NCBI RefSeq assembly: GCF_030704825.1
Contig: NZ_JAUYNX010000035.1
Location: 20,653-84,652 of the forward strand
Source of the DNA: Brevundimonas sp.
Lineage (GTDB): Bacteria; Pseudomonadota; Alphaproteobacteria; Caulobacterales; Caulobacteraceae
DNA length: 64,000 nucleotides
Direction of reading: 5' to 3'
In this document: positions 27,602 through 36,596 of the stretch, piece by piece
How positions within the stretch are numbered: the first letter of the stretch is position 1
How the letters are laid out: each line of letters begins with the position of its first letter
Position numbers and translations under genes: made by a program
The notes under the pieces: model-generated
What the model was told of the DNA's origin: nothing
What the model saw: only the letters and a program-made list of their open reading frames with translations
Database searches by the model: none

Positions 27602-29895
27602 ACCGGTCCCGCCTGCTGCTGCTTCTCGAGGTTTCGGGCCAGCTGGGCGAAGCCGGCGAGATACTGGACCGGCGGCTTCTGACCGCGCCAGCCCAGCTCG
27701 GCGGCCGCGCGCAGGCTCCAGTTCGGATCGGCCAGATGCGGGCGGGCGAGGGCGCACAGGTCGGCGCGGCCGGCGGCGAGAATGCTGTTCACGTGGTCGG
27801 TCTCAAAGATGTTGCCGACAGCCATGGTGGACACGCCCGCCTCGTTGCGGATGCGATCGCTGAACGGGGTCTGGAACATGCGGCCGTAGACGGGCCGCGC
27901 CTCCTCCGAGGTCTGGCCGGCCGAGACGTCGATCAGGTCGCAGCCGGCTTCGGCGAAGGCGCGGGCGATGGCGACTGAGTCCGCGGACGTCAGGCCGTCG
28001 TCGACCCAGTCGGTGGCGGACAGGCGCACCGACATCGGCTTGTCGTCCGGCCAGACGGCGCGCATGGCGGCGAAGACCTCCAGCGGGAAGCGCAGCCGGT
28101 TCTCGACGGAGCCGCCGTACTCGTCGGTGCGGTGGTTCGAGACCGGCGTGAGGAAGGATGACAGCAGGTAGCCGTGGGCGCCGTGCAACTCGACCATGTC
28201 GAATCCGGCCTCGTGGGCCCAGACCGTGGCGCGGACGAAGTCGTCGCGGACGCGGTCCATGTCGGCGCGGGTCATCTCCCGCGGAAGCTGGTCTTCGTCC
28301 GACCACGGAATGGCGGAGGCAGCGATCAGGGGCCAGCCGTTCTCCAGCGGCTGGTCGGCGCGCGGTCCCCAGGGCCGTTCGACCGAACCCTTGCGGCCCG
28401 CGTGGGCCAGCTGGATGGCGATGCGGGACCCTTGGGCGTGAACGAAGTCGACGATCCGTTTCCAGGCGTCGCGGTGTTCCGGTCGGTACATACCGGCGCA
28501 GCCGGGGGTGATGCGGCCATCGGCCGAGACGTCGGTCATCTCGGTGAAGACCAGTCCCGCGCCGCCCAGGGCGCGGGCACCCAGATGGACCAGATGGAAG
28601 TCTCCGACCATCCCCTCCTCGGCCGAGTACATGCACATGGGCGAGACGACGACGCGGTTGGGCAGGGTCAGGCCGCGCAGGCGCAGCGGCGCGAACATCG
28701 GCGCGGGGGGATTGTCCGTAGGGGGAGCGCCTGCGTTGTCGGCGAACCAGCGCTCGACGCCTGTGAGGAAGTCGCGGTCGCGCAGTCGCAGGTTCTCGTG
28801 GCTGACGCGCTGGCTGCGGGTCAGCAGACTGTAGGCGAACTGCAGCGGGTCGAGACCGACGTAACGGTCGACCGTCTCGAACCATTCCGTGGAGTTGCGG
28901 GCCGCGCTCTGCAGCTTCAGCACCTCGACACGGCGCTCGATCTCGTAGGCGGCCAGGGCGTCGTCCAGATCGCCGCCCCCGGTCAGGGCCCCGGCCAACC
29001 GGATCGCGTCTTCGAACGCCAGCTTGGTGCCCGAGCCGATGGAGAAATGCGCCGTGTGGGCGGCGTCGCCCAGCAGCACCACCTTGCCGTCGCGCCAATT
29101 GGAACAGGCCACGCGCGGGAAATTCAGCCAGGCCGAGCCGCGCAGGTGCCTCGCATTGCTCATCAGGGCATGGCCGCCCAGCCAGTCGGCGAACAGGGCC
29201 TCCGCCGCGCGGCAGGTCTGGTCCTGATCCATCCCGTCGAAGCCGAGCCCGCGCCAGGTCGCCTCGGTGCATTCGACGATGAAGGTCGAGGCTCCGGGTT
29301 CAAACTGGTAGGCGTGGGCCCAGATCCAGCCGTGCGGAGTGTCGACAAAAGCGAAGGTGAAGGCGTCGAACGACTGTCTCGTGCCCAGCCAGATGTATTT
29401 GTTGGTCCGGATGTCGATGTCGACGCCGAACACCTCGGGGCTGTCGTTGCGGGTGCGGCTGTTCAGGCCGTCAGCGGCCACGACGACGTCGGCGTCCAGA
29501 GCCAGGATGTCGGCGACCTCGCTCTGGAACCGCAGGTCGACGCCCAGCGACCGGGCGCGTTCCTGCAGGATCGTCAGAAGGCGCTGCCGGCCAATGCCGG
29601 CGAAGCCGTGTCCGCCGGAGCGGATGGTTCGGCCGTGGATGTGCACGTCGATGTCGTCCCAGTGGACGAAGGCGGCCTCTATGATCGCGGCGGTTTCGGG
29701 GTCATTGGCTTTCAAATTGGCCAGCGTCTGGTCCGAGAAGACCACGCCCCAGCCGAAGGTGTCATCGGCCTGGTTGCGCTCGTGCACGACGACATCGAGC
29801 GAGGGATCGCGCAGCTTCAGGGAAATCGCGAGGTACAGGCCGCCCGGCCCGGCGCCCACGACGGCGATGCTTCTGATGGCGTGATCCGACGACAT
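27598..29895 (-). CDS. Bifunctional aryl-CoA monooxygenase/reductase (2-aminobenzoyl-CoA monooxygenase/reductase or salicylyl-CoA 5-hydroxylase type)
   Basis: The 765-residue fusion joins two flavoenzymes. Residues 1-380 form an FAD monooxygenase with [15 protein letters not shown] and [20 protein letters not shown]. Residues about 395-760 form an Old Yellow Enzyme-type reductase with [36 protein letters not shown] and SVRLSATDW. In Azoarcus such a protein hydroxylates and reduces 2-aminobenzoyl-CoA. First gene of the operon; its ATG lies inside the 20-bp palindrome. No clear Shine-Dalgarno is seen, so a short or leaderless transcript is possible. Confidence 0.92.
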   Translation of the reverse strand: MSSDHAIRSIAVVGAGPGGLYLAISLKLRDPSLDVVVHERNQADDTFGWGVVFSDQTLANLKANDPETAAIIEAAFVHWDDIDVHIHGRTIRSGGHGFAGIGRQRLLTILQERARSLGVDLRFQSEVADILALDADVVVAADGLNSRTRNDSPEVFGVDIDIRTNKYIWLGTRQSFDAFTFAFVDTPHGWIWAHAYQFEPGASTFIVECTEATWRGLGFDGMDQDQTCRAAEALFADWLGGHALMSNARHLRGSAWLNFPRVACSNWRDGKVVLLGDAAHTAHFSIGSGTKLAFEDAIRLAGALTGGGDLDDALAAYEIERRVEVLKLQSAARNSTEWFETVDRYVGLDPLQFAYSLLTRSQRVSHENLRLRDRDFLTGVERWFADNAGAPPTDNPPAPMFAPLRLRGLTLPNRVVVSPMCMYSAEEGMVGDFHLVHLGARALGGAGLVFTEMTDVSADGRITPGCAGMYRPEHRDAWKRIVDFVHAQGSRIAIQLAHAGRKGSVERPWGPRADQPLENGWPLIAASAIPWSDEDQLPREMTRADMDRVRDDFVRATVWAHEAGFDMVELHGAHGYLLSSFLTPVSNHRTDEYGGSVENRLRFPLEVFAAMRAVWPDDKPMSVRLSATDWVDDGLTSADSVAIARAFAEAGCDLIDVSAGQTSEEARPVYGRMFQTPFSDRIRNEAGVSTMAVGNIFETDHVNSILAAGRADLCALARPHLADPNWSLRAAAELGWRGQKPPVQYLAGFAQLARNLEKQQQAGPV

Positions 29896-29913
29896 GTTTT
29901 AAGCTTGAAACAT
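29894..29913. promoter_or_regulatory. Palindromic operator candidate (MarR site) at the start of the aryl-CoA operon
   Basis: ATGTTTTAAG-CTTGAAACAT is a 20-bp palindrome with 9 of 10 pairs matching and an AAGCTT centre. It overlaps the start codon of the minus-strand hydroxylase/reductase gene. A MarR regulator is the third gene of that operon. Confidence 0.6.
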
Positions 29914-29981
29914 ATTCCGGCGATAGTCCACAATTGGTTGCACGGGTAGCCGAAACCTGTCCGACCGGGCAGGGTGGGATC

Positions 29982-30890
29982 ATGACCTATCGGACTGACG
30001 AACCGCTGATGGCGGGGGTGGAACTGGGCGGCACCAAGATCGTCTGCCTGCTGGCGGCCGGCCCGGAAGACGTCCGCGACGAGGTGCGGATACCGACGAC
30101 GACGCCGGAAGAGACCCTGCCGGCCATCGCCGCGGTGCTGGAAAAGTGGCGCGCCGGGTCGGGGTTCGAGGCCCTCGGCGTGGCCAGCTTCGGCCCGCTG
30201 GATCTGGACGACCGCTCGCCCCGTTTCGGTCAGATCGTCGCCACCCCGAAGCCGGGCTGGGGCGGGTGGGCGCTGACCGCGCTGGGCGAGAACATGGGCG
30301 TGCCGGTCGTCATCGACACCGACGTCAATGGCGCGGCTTTCGCGGAGGGCCGCTGGGGGGCGGCGCGAGGGCTGCGGAGCTACGCCTATGTCACCGTCGG
30401 GACCGGGATCGGGGTGGGTTCCGTCATCGACGGTCGTCCGGTGCGGGGGTTGGGCCATTCCGAGGCGGGGCATCTGCGGGTCGGACGCCTGAAAGGAGAC
30501 GACTGGCCGGGCGTCTGCCCCTACCACGGCGACTGCGTGGAGGGGCTGGCTTCCGGCCCGGCGGTGGCAGCGCGGGCCGGACGGCCGGGCGGCGCGCTCG
30601 AATCCGACGATCCCGCCTGGACCATGGTCGTCCACGCCCTGGGCGGCCTCTTGCACAATCTGGTCCTGACCACCGCGCCCGAGCGCATCCTGATCGGCGG
30701 CGGCGTGGCGGATGGGCAGGCCTGGCTGTTCCCGCGCCTGCGCGCCGCCCTGATCGACAGTCTCGCGGGCTACGCGACCGCCGACCGGATCGCGGCCGGC
30801 CTCGACGCATTCGTTCAGCCGCCCGGGCTGGGCGCCCGGGCCGGGCCGCTGGGGGCCATCGCCCTGGCTCGCAACGCCTTGCCCGGGTAG
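29982..30890 (+). CDS. ROK-family sugar kinase (fructokinase-like)
   Basis: The 302-residue kinase has the ROK phosphate motif GVELGGTKIVCLLA at its N-terminus, DTDVNGAAFAEG with the catalytic Asp region, and the zinc-binding stretch starting GHSEAGHLRVGR and continuing CPYHGDCVEGLASG. These are typical of bacterial ROK fructokinases. The ATG at 29982 follows GGGTGGG; an earlier in-frame GTG-type start lacks support. The gene is divergent from the aryl-CoA operon and its stop is one base from the LysR stop. Confidence 0.88.
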   Translation: MTYRTDEPLMAGVELGGTKIVCLLAAGPEDVRDEVRIPTTTPEETLPAIAAVLEKWRAGSGFEALGVASFGPLDLDDRSPRFGQIVATPKPGWGGWALTALGENMGVPVVIDTDVNGAAFAEGRWGAARGLRSYAYVTVGTGIGVGSVIDGRPVRGLGHSEAGHLRVGRLKGDDWPGVCPYHGDCVEGLASGPAVAARAGRPGGALESDDPAWTMVVHALGGLLHNLVLTTAPERILIGGGVADGQAWLFPRLRAALIDSLAGYATADRIAAGLDAFVQPPGLGARAGPLGAIALARNALPG

Positions 30891-30891
30891 C

Positions 30892-31791
30892 TCAGCCGCC
30901 GGTGAACATGGCCCGGTCAGCCTTGACCGCCTCGACGATCATCGCCGTCACCGCGCGGATACGGGCGAGGGGCTTGAGGTCGGCGTGGGTGACCAGCCAC
31001 AGGCTGCGGTCCAGATGCACGGCGTCCGGCAGCACCCGCCGCAGGCCGGCCTCACGCGTGGCGATGAAGTCGGGCAGCACGCACAGGCCCGCGCCCGCCA
31101 GGGCCGCCTGCAGCTGGGCGATCAGGTTGGAGCTCTGCAGGGCGACGTGGATGTCGACGTCGGGAGCCTGCATATAGTCGAGCTCGGGCGCATAGAGCAG
31201 GTCGCCGATGTAGCCGATGAACCGATGGCCGGCCATGTCGGCGCGGGTCCGGATCGGCGGTCGGGCGTCCAGATAGGCCGGCGCGGCGTACAGGCTGAGG
31301 CCGTAGTCGGTCAGCTTGCGCGAGATCAGCCGGCCCTCGCGCGGCGCGCTGAGGGTCACGGCGATGTCGGCCTCGCGCTTGGACAGGCTGAGCACGCCGG
31401 AAATGGCCACCAGCTGGATGTCCAGTTCCGGGTGCCGATCGGCGAGCTTCGCCATCAGCGGCGCCAGGACATAGCTGCCGAACCCTTCGGGCGCGCCGAT
31501 CCGCACGGTGCCGGTCAGGGCCTGGTCGGCCTCGCCCAGTTCGCTGGCGGCCAGCAGGGTCAGGCTCTCGATCCGTTCGGCCGTCGGCATCAGCCGCTCG
31601 CCGTGCGGGGTCAGGGCGTAGCCTTGAGGGCTGCGGTCGAACAGACGGGCGCCGAGCCCGTCCTCCAGCGCCGCGATGCGCCGGGCCACGGTGGTGTGGT
31701 CCATCGCCGTCCGCGTCGCCGCGGCCGTCAGCCGACCGGTACGAGCCACGGCGAGGAAGGCGCGCAGGTCATTCCAGTTGAAATCCGCCAC
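30892..31791 (-). CDS. LysR-family transcriptional regulator
   Basis: The 299-residue regulator has an N-terminal winged helix (WNDLRAFLAVARTGRLTAAA) and a periplasmic-binding-like effector domain. A GTG at 31791 preceded by AGGAG at a good distance is chosen over a longer open frame. A TGTGC-N6-GCACA repeat lies 10 bp upstream. It is divergent from a small ORF and phaC, either of which could be a target. Confidence 0.9.
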   Translation of the reverse strand: MADFNWNDLRAFLAVARTGRLTAAATRTAMDHTTVARRIAALEDGLGARLFDRSPQGYALTPHGERLMPTAERIESLTLLAASELGEADQALTGTVRIGAPEGFGSYVLAPLMAKLADRHPELDIQLVAISGVLSLSKREADIAVTLSAPREGRLISRKLTDYGLSLYAAPAYLDARPPIRTRADMAGHRFIGYIGDLLYAPELDYMQAPDVDIHVALQSSNLIAQLQAALAGAGLCVLPDFIATREAGLRRVLPDAVHLDRSLWLVTHADLKPLARIRAVTAMIVEAVKADRAMFTGG

Positions 31792-31800
31792 ATCCGCTCC

Positions 31801-31816
31801 TGTGCAAAAACGCACA
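31801..31816. promoter_or_regulatory. Inverted repeat next to the LysR ribosome-binding site
   Basis: TGTGC-AAAAAC-GCACA is a perfect 5-bp repeat with a 6-base spacer, adjacent to the AGGAG of the LysR gene. It does not fit T-N11-A exactly. It may be an autoregulatory site or a small hairpin in the leader. Confidence 0.3.
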
Positions 31817-31904
31817 ACGATTACGCAAACCTTGGCATCGTCAGAACATAAAAGCCATGACATACCGCCGCCATCCGAACGTCTCCGTTCTCAGGACACC
31901 CGTC

Positions 31905-32093
31905 ATGGCTTTCGACGCCGCGGCCTATTCGCTCGCCACCTCGACCTTTCCGGCCCGTTCGGCAGCCGCGCTGATCGACGCAATCGGCGATCCCTGCCCG
32001 ATCTGGACGGCCGAGAACCCCGACAGGGCGCTGGCGTTGCTGTTCGTGGCCCCGCGCGACTGCGTGGCCGTGGACATCCTCGTTTCCCTCTGA
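31905..32093 (+). CDS. Possible small protein, function unknown
   Basis: A 62-residue ORF starting MAFDAAAYSLATSTFPA, with a second, earlier in-frame ATG at 31857. It lies between the divergent LysR gene and phaC, 13 bp before phaC, so it could be a phaC leader gene. No family, signal or membrane segment is recognised. Support is only the GC-rich third positions and location. Confidence 0.35.
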   Translation: MAFDAAAYSLATSTFPARSAAALIDAIGDPCPIWTAENPDRALALLFVAPRDCVAVDILVSL

Positions 32094-32106
32094 TCGGAAA
32101 GCCTGC

Positions 32107-33891
32107 ATGACCGTTTCCCCGCCGCCGGTTCCCCAGCTGCCCGATCCGACCGTCGTGGCCGAGACGCTGACGGCCCTGATGCACAACGCCGCCGCCGCGG
32201 TGCGCACCACCATGGTCCAGGCGACCACGCCGCAGGCGCTGCCCTACGACCCGACCACGCTGACGCGGGCGATGATCGACTTCAACACCGCGGTGATGAT
32301 GCGGCCGGCCGCCCTGTTCGAGGCCCAGACCAGGAATTGGAACGACTGGACCGCCCTGTGGCGCACCATGGGCGAACGGGCCCTGGGCCAGGAAGCCGCT
32401 CCCGCCGCCGCCCCGGCCAGGGGTGACCGCCGCTTCGCCGATCCGGCGTGGAGCGACGAGCCCGTCTACGACTATCTGAAACAAGCCTATCTGCTGGCCG
32501 CGCGCCAGCTGCAGGATTTCGTCGCCTCGGCCCCGGTCGATGACGCGACCCGCGCCCAGGTCGACTTCGCCAGCCGCCAGATGATGAACGCCCTGGCGCC
32601 GACCAACTTCCCGCACACCAATCCGCAGGTGGCCCGCCGCACCATCGAGAGCGGAGGCCTGAACCTGATGACCGGCCTGTCCAACCTGCTGGAAGACATC
32701 GGCAAGGGGCAGGGGCTGGTCGGCCGTCGCGCGCCCAATGACTTCGAACTCGGCGTCAACGTCGCCGCCACGCCGGGCGCGGTTGTGTTCAGGAACGACC
32801 TGATGGAGCTGATCCAGTATGCGCCGACGACCGACAAGGTCTATCGCCGCCCACTGCTGTTCGTGCCGCCGCTGGTCAACAAATACTACCTCTTCGACCT
32901 GACCCCTAAGGCCAGTTATCTGAAATGGCTGGTCGACCAGGGCCACACCGTCTTCGTCATCTCCTGGGCCAATCCGGACGAGAGCCACGCCGACAACGGC
33001 ATGGACGCCTATGTGAAGGACGGCGTGATCGCGGCCCTGGACGCGGTTGAGCTGGCGACGGGCGAGCCCGACGCGGACCTGGTCTCCTATTGCCTCGGCG
33101 GCACGCTCTCGGCCATGACGCTGGCGTATCTGGCGAAGACCGGCGGCGCCGACCGGATCGCCTCGGCGACGCTGATCGCCACCCTCGTCGACTTCGGGGA
33201 CATGGGCGAATGGTCGGTGTTCACGGGCGAGGACGACCTCAGGGCCTTCGACCGCTATCTGGACGAGAAGGGCTATGTCGAGGCCCACGACCTGACCAAA
33301 CTTTTCTCGGCGGTGCGGGCCAACGATCTGATCTGGTCCTCGGTGGTGAACCACTATCTGCTGGGCGACGACGCCCGCGCCTCGGACCTGCTGTGGTGGT
33401 TCGACGACGGCTCGCGCATTCCGGCCCGGATGCTCAAGGAATACGGCCGCCAGATCCTGCGCGGCAACCGGCTCAAAGACGGCGGGGTCGAGATCGACGG
33501 TGTGGCGCTGGACCTGAAGACCATCGAGACCCCGGTCATGATCGTGGCCTTGAAGGACGACCACGTCTCGGCCTGGAAGAACACCTATGCCGGCCGGCGC
33601 TTCTTCGGCGGGCCGACCCGCTTCCTGTTGGGCGGCTCGGGCCACAACGCCGGCATGATCAATCCGCCGGCGGCCAACAAGCACGGCTACTGGACCAATG
33701 ACGAGGCGCCTGTCGACGCCGATGCCTGGCTGGCCCGCGCCGAGCAGAAGACCGGCTCGTGGTGGCCCGAATGGCAGGGCTGGCTCGACGCCGCCGCGGC
33801 CGACGACAAGGTCAAGGCCCGCAAGGTCGGTTCGGGCAAACTCAAGGCCGGCGCCGCGGCCCCGGGGACCTATGTCAGGGTGCGACACTAG
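32107..33891 (+). CDS. phaC: Class I poly(3-hydroxyalkanoate) synthase
   Basis: The 594-residue enzyme polymerises 3-hydroxyacyl-CoA into storage granules. The alpha/beta-hydrolase core carries the lipase-like box SYCLGGTLSAM with nucleophile Cys329. The catalytic Asp lies in ALKDDHVSAWKNTY and His in GSGHNAGMINPP. The N-terminal domain has the class I pattern FNTAVMMRPAALFEAQTRNW. No phaR or phasin gene is beside it. Confidence 0.95.
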   Translation: MTVSPPPVPQLPDPTVVAETLTALMHNAAAAVRTTMVQATTPQALPYDPTTLTRAMIDFNTAVMMRPAALFEAQTRNWNDWTALWRTMGERALGQEAAPAAAPARGDRRFADPAWSDEPVYDYLKQAYLLAARQLQDFVASAPVDDATRAQVDFASRQMMNALAPTNFPHTNPQVARRTIESGGLNLMTGLSNLLEDIGKGQGLVGRRAPNDFELGVNVAATPGAVVFRNDLMELIQYAPTTDKVYRRPLLFVPPLVNKYYLFDLTPKASYLKWLVDQGHTVFVISWANPDESHADNGMDAYVKDGVIAALDAVELATGEPDADLVSYCLGGTLSAMTLAYLAKTGGADRIASATLIATLVDFGDMGEWSVFTGEDDLRAFDRYLDEKGYVEAHDLTKLFSAVRANDLIWSSVVNHYLLGDDARASDLLWWFDDGSRIPARMLKEYGRQILRGNRLKDGGVEIDGVALDLKTIETPVMIVALKDDHVSAWKNTYAGRRFFGGPTRFLLGGSGHNAGMINPPAANKHGYWTNDEAPVDADAWLARAEQKTGSWWPEWQGWLDAAAADDKVKARKVGSGKLKAGAAAPGTYVRVRH

Positions 33892-33937
33892 GGCGGAGCA
33901 GCGGCGGGCAGCGCGGGCCGTTTCGCGATCTGCAACA

Positions 33938-34204
33938 TCACCCGGATACGATGGCCCTCTCCATGGCCTGTGTCATGTTCCGGACCTCCTCCGTCGAGGG
34001 CGGGGGACCGTACCGCGCCCGGTCGTCGACCAGGGAGGCGGCTTCGCTGATCTCGGGATAGCCGAACGATCCGGCGGCCCCGGCCAGACGATGGGCGATC
34101 GCCCCGACATCCGGGTGGCCGGGCTCCAGGGCCCTGAGCTGTTCAAGATCGGTCCGACACCGCTCGATGAACATGGTGCGCAGGCGCTCGAGCGGATCAG
34201 TCAC
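33938..34204 (-). CDS. Hpt domain protein, last gene of the phosphorelay/polysaccharide operon
   Basis: The 88-residue helical protein has the Hpt motif AHRLAGAAGSFGYPEIS with His38 as the likely phospho-acceptor. Its start overlaps the preceding response-regulator gene by 8 bp, so the two are co-translated. With the kinase and response regulators of the same operon it completes a four-step phosphorelay made of separate proteins. Confidence 0.8.
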   Translation of the reverse strand: MTDPLERLRTMFIERCRTDLEQLRALEPGHPDVGAIAHRLAGAAGSFGYPEISEAASLVDDRARYGPPPSTEEVRNMTQAMERAIVSG

Positions 34205-34586
34205 GGGCCTGGTTTCCCAGGAGGGCGAGCACCTGCTGGCCCAGCGTCATGGGATCGAACGGCTTGATCACTACCCCCGCGGCGCCCAGAGCCATAAGCC
34301 CCGCGATTTCGTGATCCTGGGTCTGCGCCGTCATGAACACGACGGGCGTGTTCCGGTGGGCCGGCAGTTCGCGCAGACGGGCCAGGACGCCCGGGCCATC
34401 CATGTCCGGCATCATGACGTCCAGCAGGATCATGTCCGGCCGCCATCCCGCGGCCAGCACCTCCAGGGCCTCGGCGCCGGAGGCCGCGGAGCGGACCTCG
34501 CCGCCGCCGGTCAGGTCGAAGGCGAGGGCGGTGAGCGCCCGGATGTTCTCGTCGTCATCCACGTGAAGGACGCAAAGCCCGGCCAT
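34197..34586 (-). CDS. Single-domain response regulator
   Basis: A 129-residue receiver with acidic residues 10-12, phospho-acceptor Asp56 in LLDVMMPDMDG, Thr in MTAQ and Lys in VIKPFD. It has no output domain. It lies 6 bp after the histidine kinase stop and overlaps the Hpt gene, so it probably takes phosphate from that kinase and passes it to Hpt. Confidence 0.9.
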   Translation of the reverse strand: MAGLCVLHVDDDENIRALTALAFDLTGGGEVRSAASGAEALEVLAAGWRPDMILLDVMMPDMDGPGVLARLRELPAHRNTPVVFMTAQTQDHEIAGLMALGAAGVVIKPFDPMTLGQQVLALLGNQARD

Positions 34587-34592
34587 CGCCCG

Positions 34593-36596
34593 TTACTCCT
34601 GAAGTTCCAGCGGAATCTCGAACCAGAAGGTCGATCCCTGGCCGGGGACGCTTTCGACGCCCACCCGACCGCCCATGAGTTCGATCAATTCCTTTGAAAT
34701 CGCCAAACCCAGGCCGGTCCCTCCGAAGCGGCGGCTGGTCGATTGATCCGCCTGAACGAACCGCTCGAACAGGACTTTCGCGGCTTCCGGCTCCACGCCC
34801 ACACCGGTGTCCGAGACCGCGATGCGCACCTGAACCTGGCCCTCCGCGAGCGGGGTGGCGCCGACCGCGACACTGACGCCGCCGCGCTGGGTGAATTTCG
34901 CGGCGTTGCCGAGGAAGTTCAGCAGCACCTGCCGCAGGCGGCCCGGATCGCCGAACAGGGTTTGCGGCACGGATTCGGCGATGTCCTGCGCATACCAGAG
35001 ACCTTTTTCCTCAAGCTGGCCGAGGACGATCTCCGCCGCCTCCCGCAGCACGGTCCGCACATCGAAGGGCCGCCGCTCCAGGCGGACGGCCCCCGCCTCC
35101 AGCTTCGAATAGTCGAGGATGTCGTTGATCACGGCCAGGAGAACCTCTCCGGACAGAAGGATGCGGTCCGCGCACTGCCGTTCCACCGGGGCCAGGCCCT
35201 CACGGGCCTGCAATATCCGGGAAAAGCCGATGACGCTGGTCAGCGGCGTACGCAGTTCATGGCTCATGTTGGAGAGGAAGCGCGACTTGGCCTCGGACGC
35301 CGCTTCGGCCCGGTCCCGCGCCTCGCGCAGATCCTCTTCCAGCCGATGCTGCACCGAGTGGTCGCGGATGACGGCAATGATCTCGAGCGTCTTGCCGGCG
35401 TCGTCCTTCACCGCCTGGAAGCTGGTTTCGACCCACACCGACGTGCCGTCCTTGCGAAGCGCGCGTTGCTGCAAGGTGCACCGGCGCAGGCCGCCTGATA
35501 GCTTGCGGAAGGCCTTGAGCAGTTCGGGCCGGTCGTCGGGATGGACGAAATCCTGCGCCGGCCGGCCGGCCATCTCGCCGGGCCGGTAGCCCAGGAGCGA
35601 TTTCACCGCCGGCGAGATGTAGCTGCTGCGTCCGTCCGGGCGGAGCCGGGTCACGACGTCGTCCATGTGGGTCGCGAGCAGGCGATACCGGGCCTCGCTG
35701 CGCGCCATGCGGTCCATGGCCGTGTGCCGCTCGGTGATATCCTGGACCACGCCGAACACGGCATCGACGCGACCGTCCCTGTCCAGCTCGCGCAGGGCGC
35801 TCGCGACCACCCGACAGCGTTCTCCGTCCGGACGCACGATAGTGGCTTCGAACGCCTCCTCGCCGCCGTCCTCGATCACCCTGCGCATCATGGCGTCGCG
35901 TCTGGCCCGATCCTCGGGGGTGTAGACAGCCGCCACGGCGGCGCGCGACAGCGGCTGGTCGGTCGGAAAGCCGAAGATGCGATAGACCTCGGCCGACCAG
36001 GTCACTTCGCCGGTGTCGACCTCCAGGCGCCAGTGTCCGACACGCGACACGGCCTCGACCAGATCCAGCAGGCGGCGCGTGTCCCTGGCCGCGCTCCGCT
36101 CGCGGGTCAGTTCGATCTGCTCGGTCACCAGATCAGCCAGGTCGCGAAGCCGGCGGGCGTCGGCGTCGCTGAAGGTTCTGGGAACCCGATCCTTGATGCA
36201 AAGGGTTCCCACGTTGTGGCCGGAGGGCGTCGTCAGGACGGCTCCCGCGTAAAAGCGCACGCCGTCGGGGCCCGTCACCAGCGCGCTATCAGCGAAGCGC
36301 GGGTCGCGGGTCGCGTCCGGCACGATGAGGAGACCGCCGGGCGGTTCGTTGACGGCGTGGCCGCAGAAAGCGTCCACGCGGCTCGTCTCCGGCAGATCCA
36401 TTCCCTGCCGGGACTTGAACCACTGCCGGTGTTCGTCGACCAGGGACACCAGGGCGATGGGCACATCGAAAATGTCAGCGGCCAGTCGGGTCAGCCGGTC
36501 GAACCGGAGATCCGGCGGCGTATCGAGGATGCGGAGCTTCCGCACCGTATCGACCCGCGCGCGTTCGGCCTGCCTCGAAATCTTCCTGCGGGTCAT
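34593..36596 (-). CDS. GAF-PAS-PAS sensor histidine kinase
   Basis: The 667-residue kinase has no membrane helix, so it is cytoplasmic. In order: a GAF domain (about 25-170), PAS (190-305), PAS with PAC (315-430), HisKA with His446 in NMSHELRTPLTSVIGFS, and an HATPase domain with NFLGNAAKF, DTGVGV and GGTGLGL motifs. It has no receiver; that is supplied by the next gene. The ATG at 36596 overlaps the glycosyltransferase stop (ATGA), so the longer frame is rejected. The GAF domain resembles those in light/redox-type sensors, but no ligand can be named. Confidence 0.92.
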   Translation of the reverse strand: MTRRKISRQAERARVDTVRKLRILDTPPDLRFDRLTRLAADIFDVPIALVSLVDEHRQWFKSRQGMDLPETSRVDAFCGHAVNEPPGGLLIVPDATRDPRFADSALVTGPDGVRFYAGAVLTTPSGHNVGTLCIKDRVPRTFSDADARRLRDLADLVTEQIELTRERSAARDTRRLLDLVEAVSRVGHWRLEVDTGEVTWSAEVYRIFGFPTDQPLSRAAVAAVYTPEDRARRDAMMRRVIEDGGEEAFEATIVRPDGERCRVVASALRELDRDGRVDAVFGVVQDITERHTAMDRMARSEARYRLLATHMDDVVTRLRPDGRSSYISPAVKSLLGYRPGEMAGRPAQDFVHPDDRPELLKAFRKLSGGLRRCTLQQRALRKDGTSVWVETSFQAVKDDAGKTLEIIAVIRDHSVQHRLEEDLREARDRAEAASEAKSRFLSNMSHELRTPLTSVIGFSRILQAREGLAPVERQCADRILLSGEVLLAVINDILDYSKLEAGAVRLERRPFDVRTVLREAAEIVLGQLEEKGLWYAQDIAESVPQTLFGDPGRLRQVLLNFLGNAAKFTQRGGVSVAVGATPLAEGQVQVRIAVSDTGVGVEPEAAKVLFERFVQADQSTSRRFGGTGLGLAISKELIELMGGRVGVESVPGQGSTFWFEIPLELQE

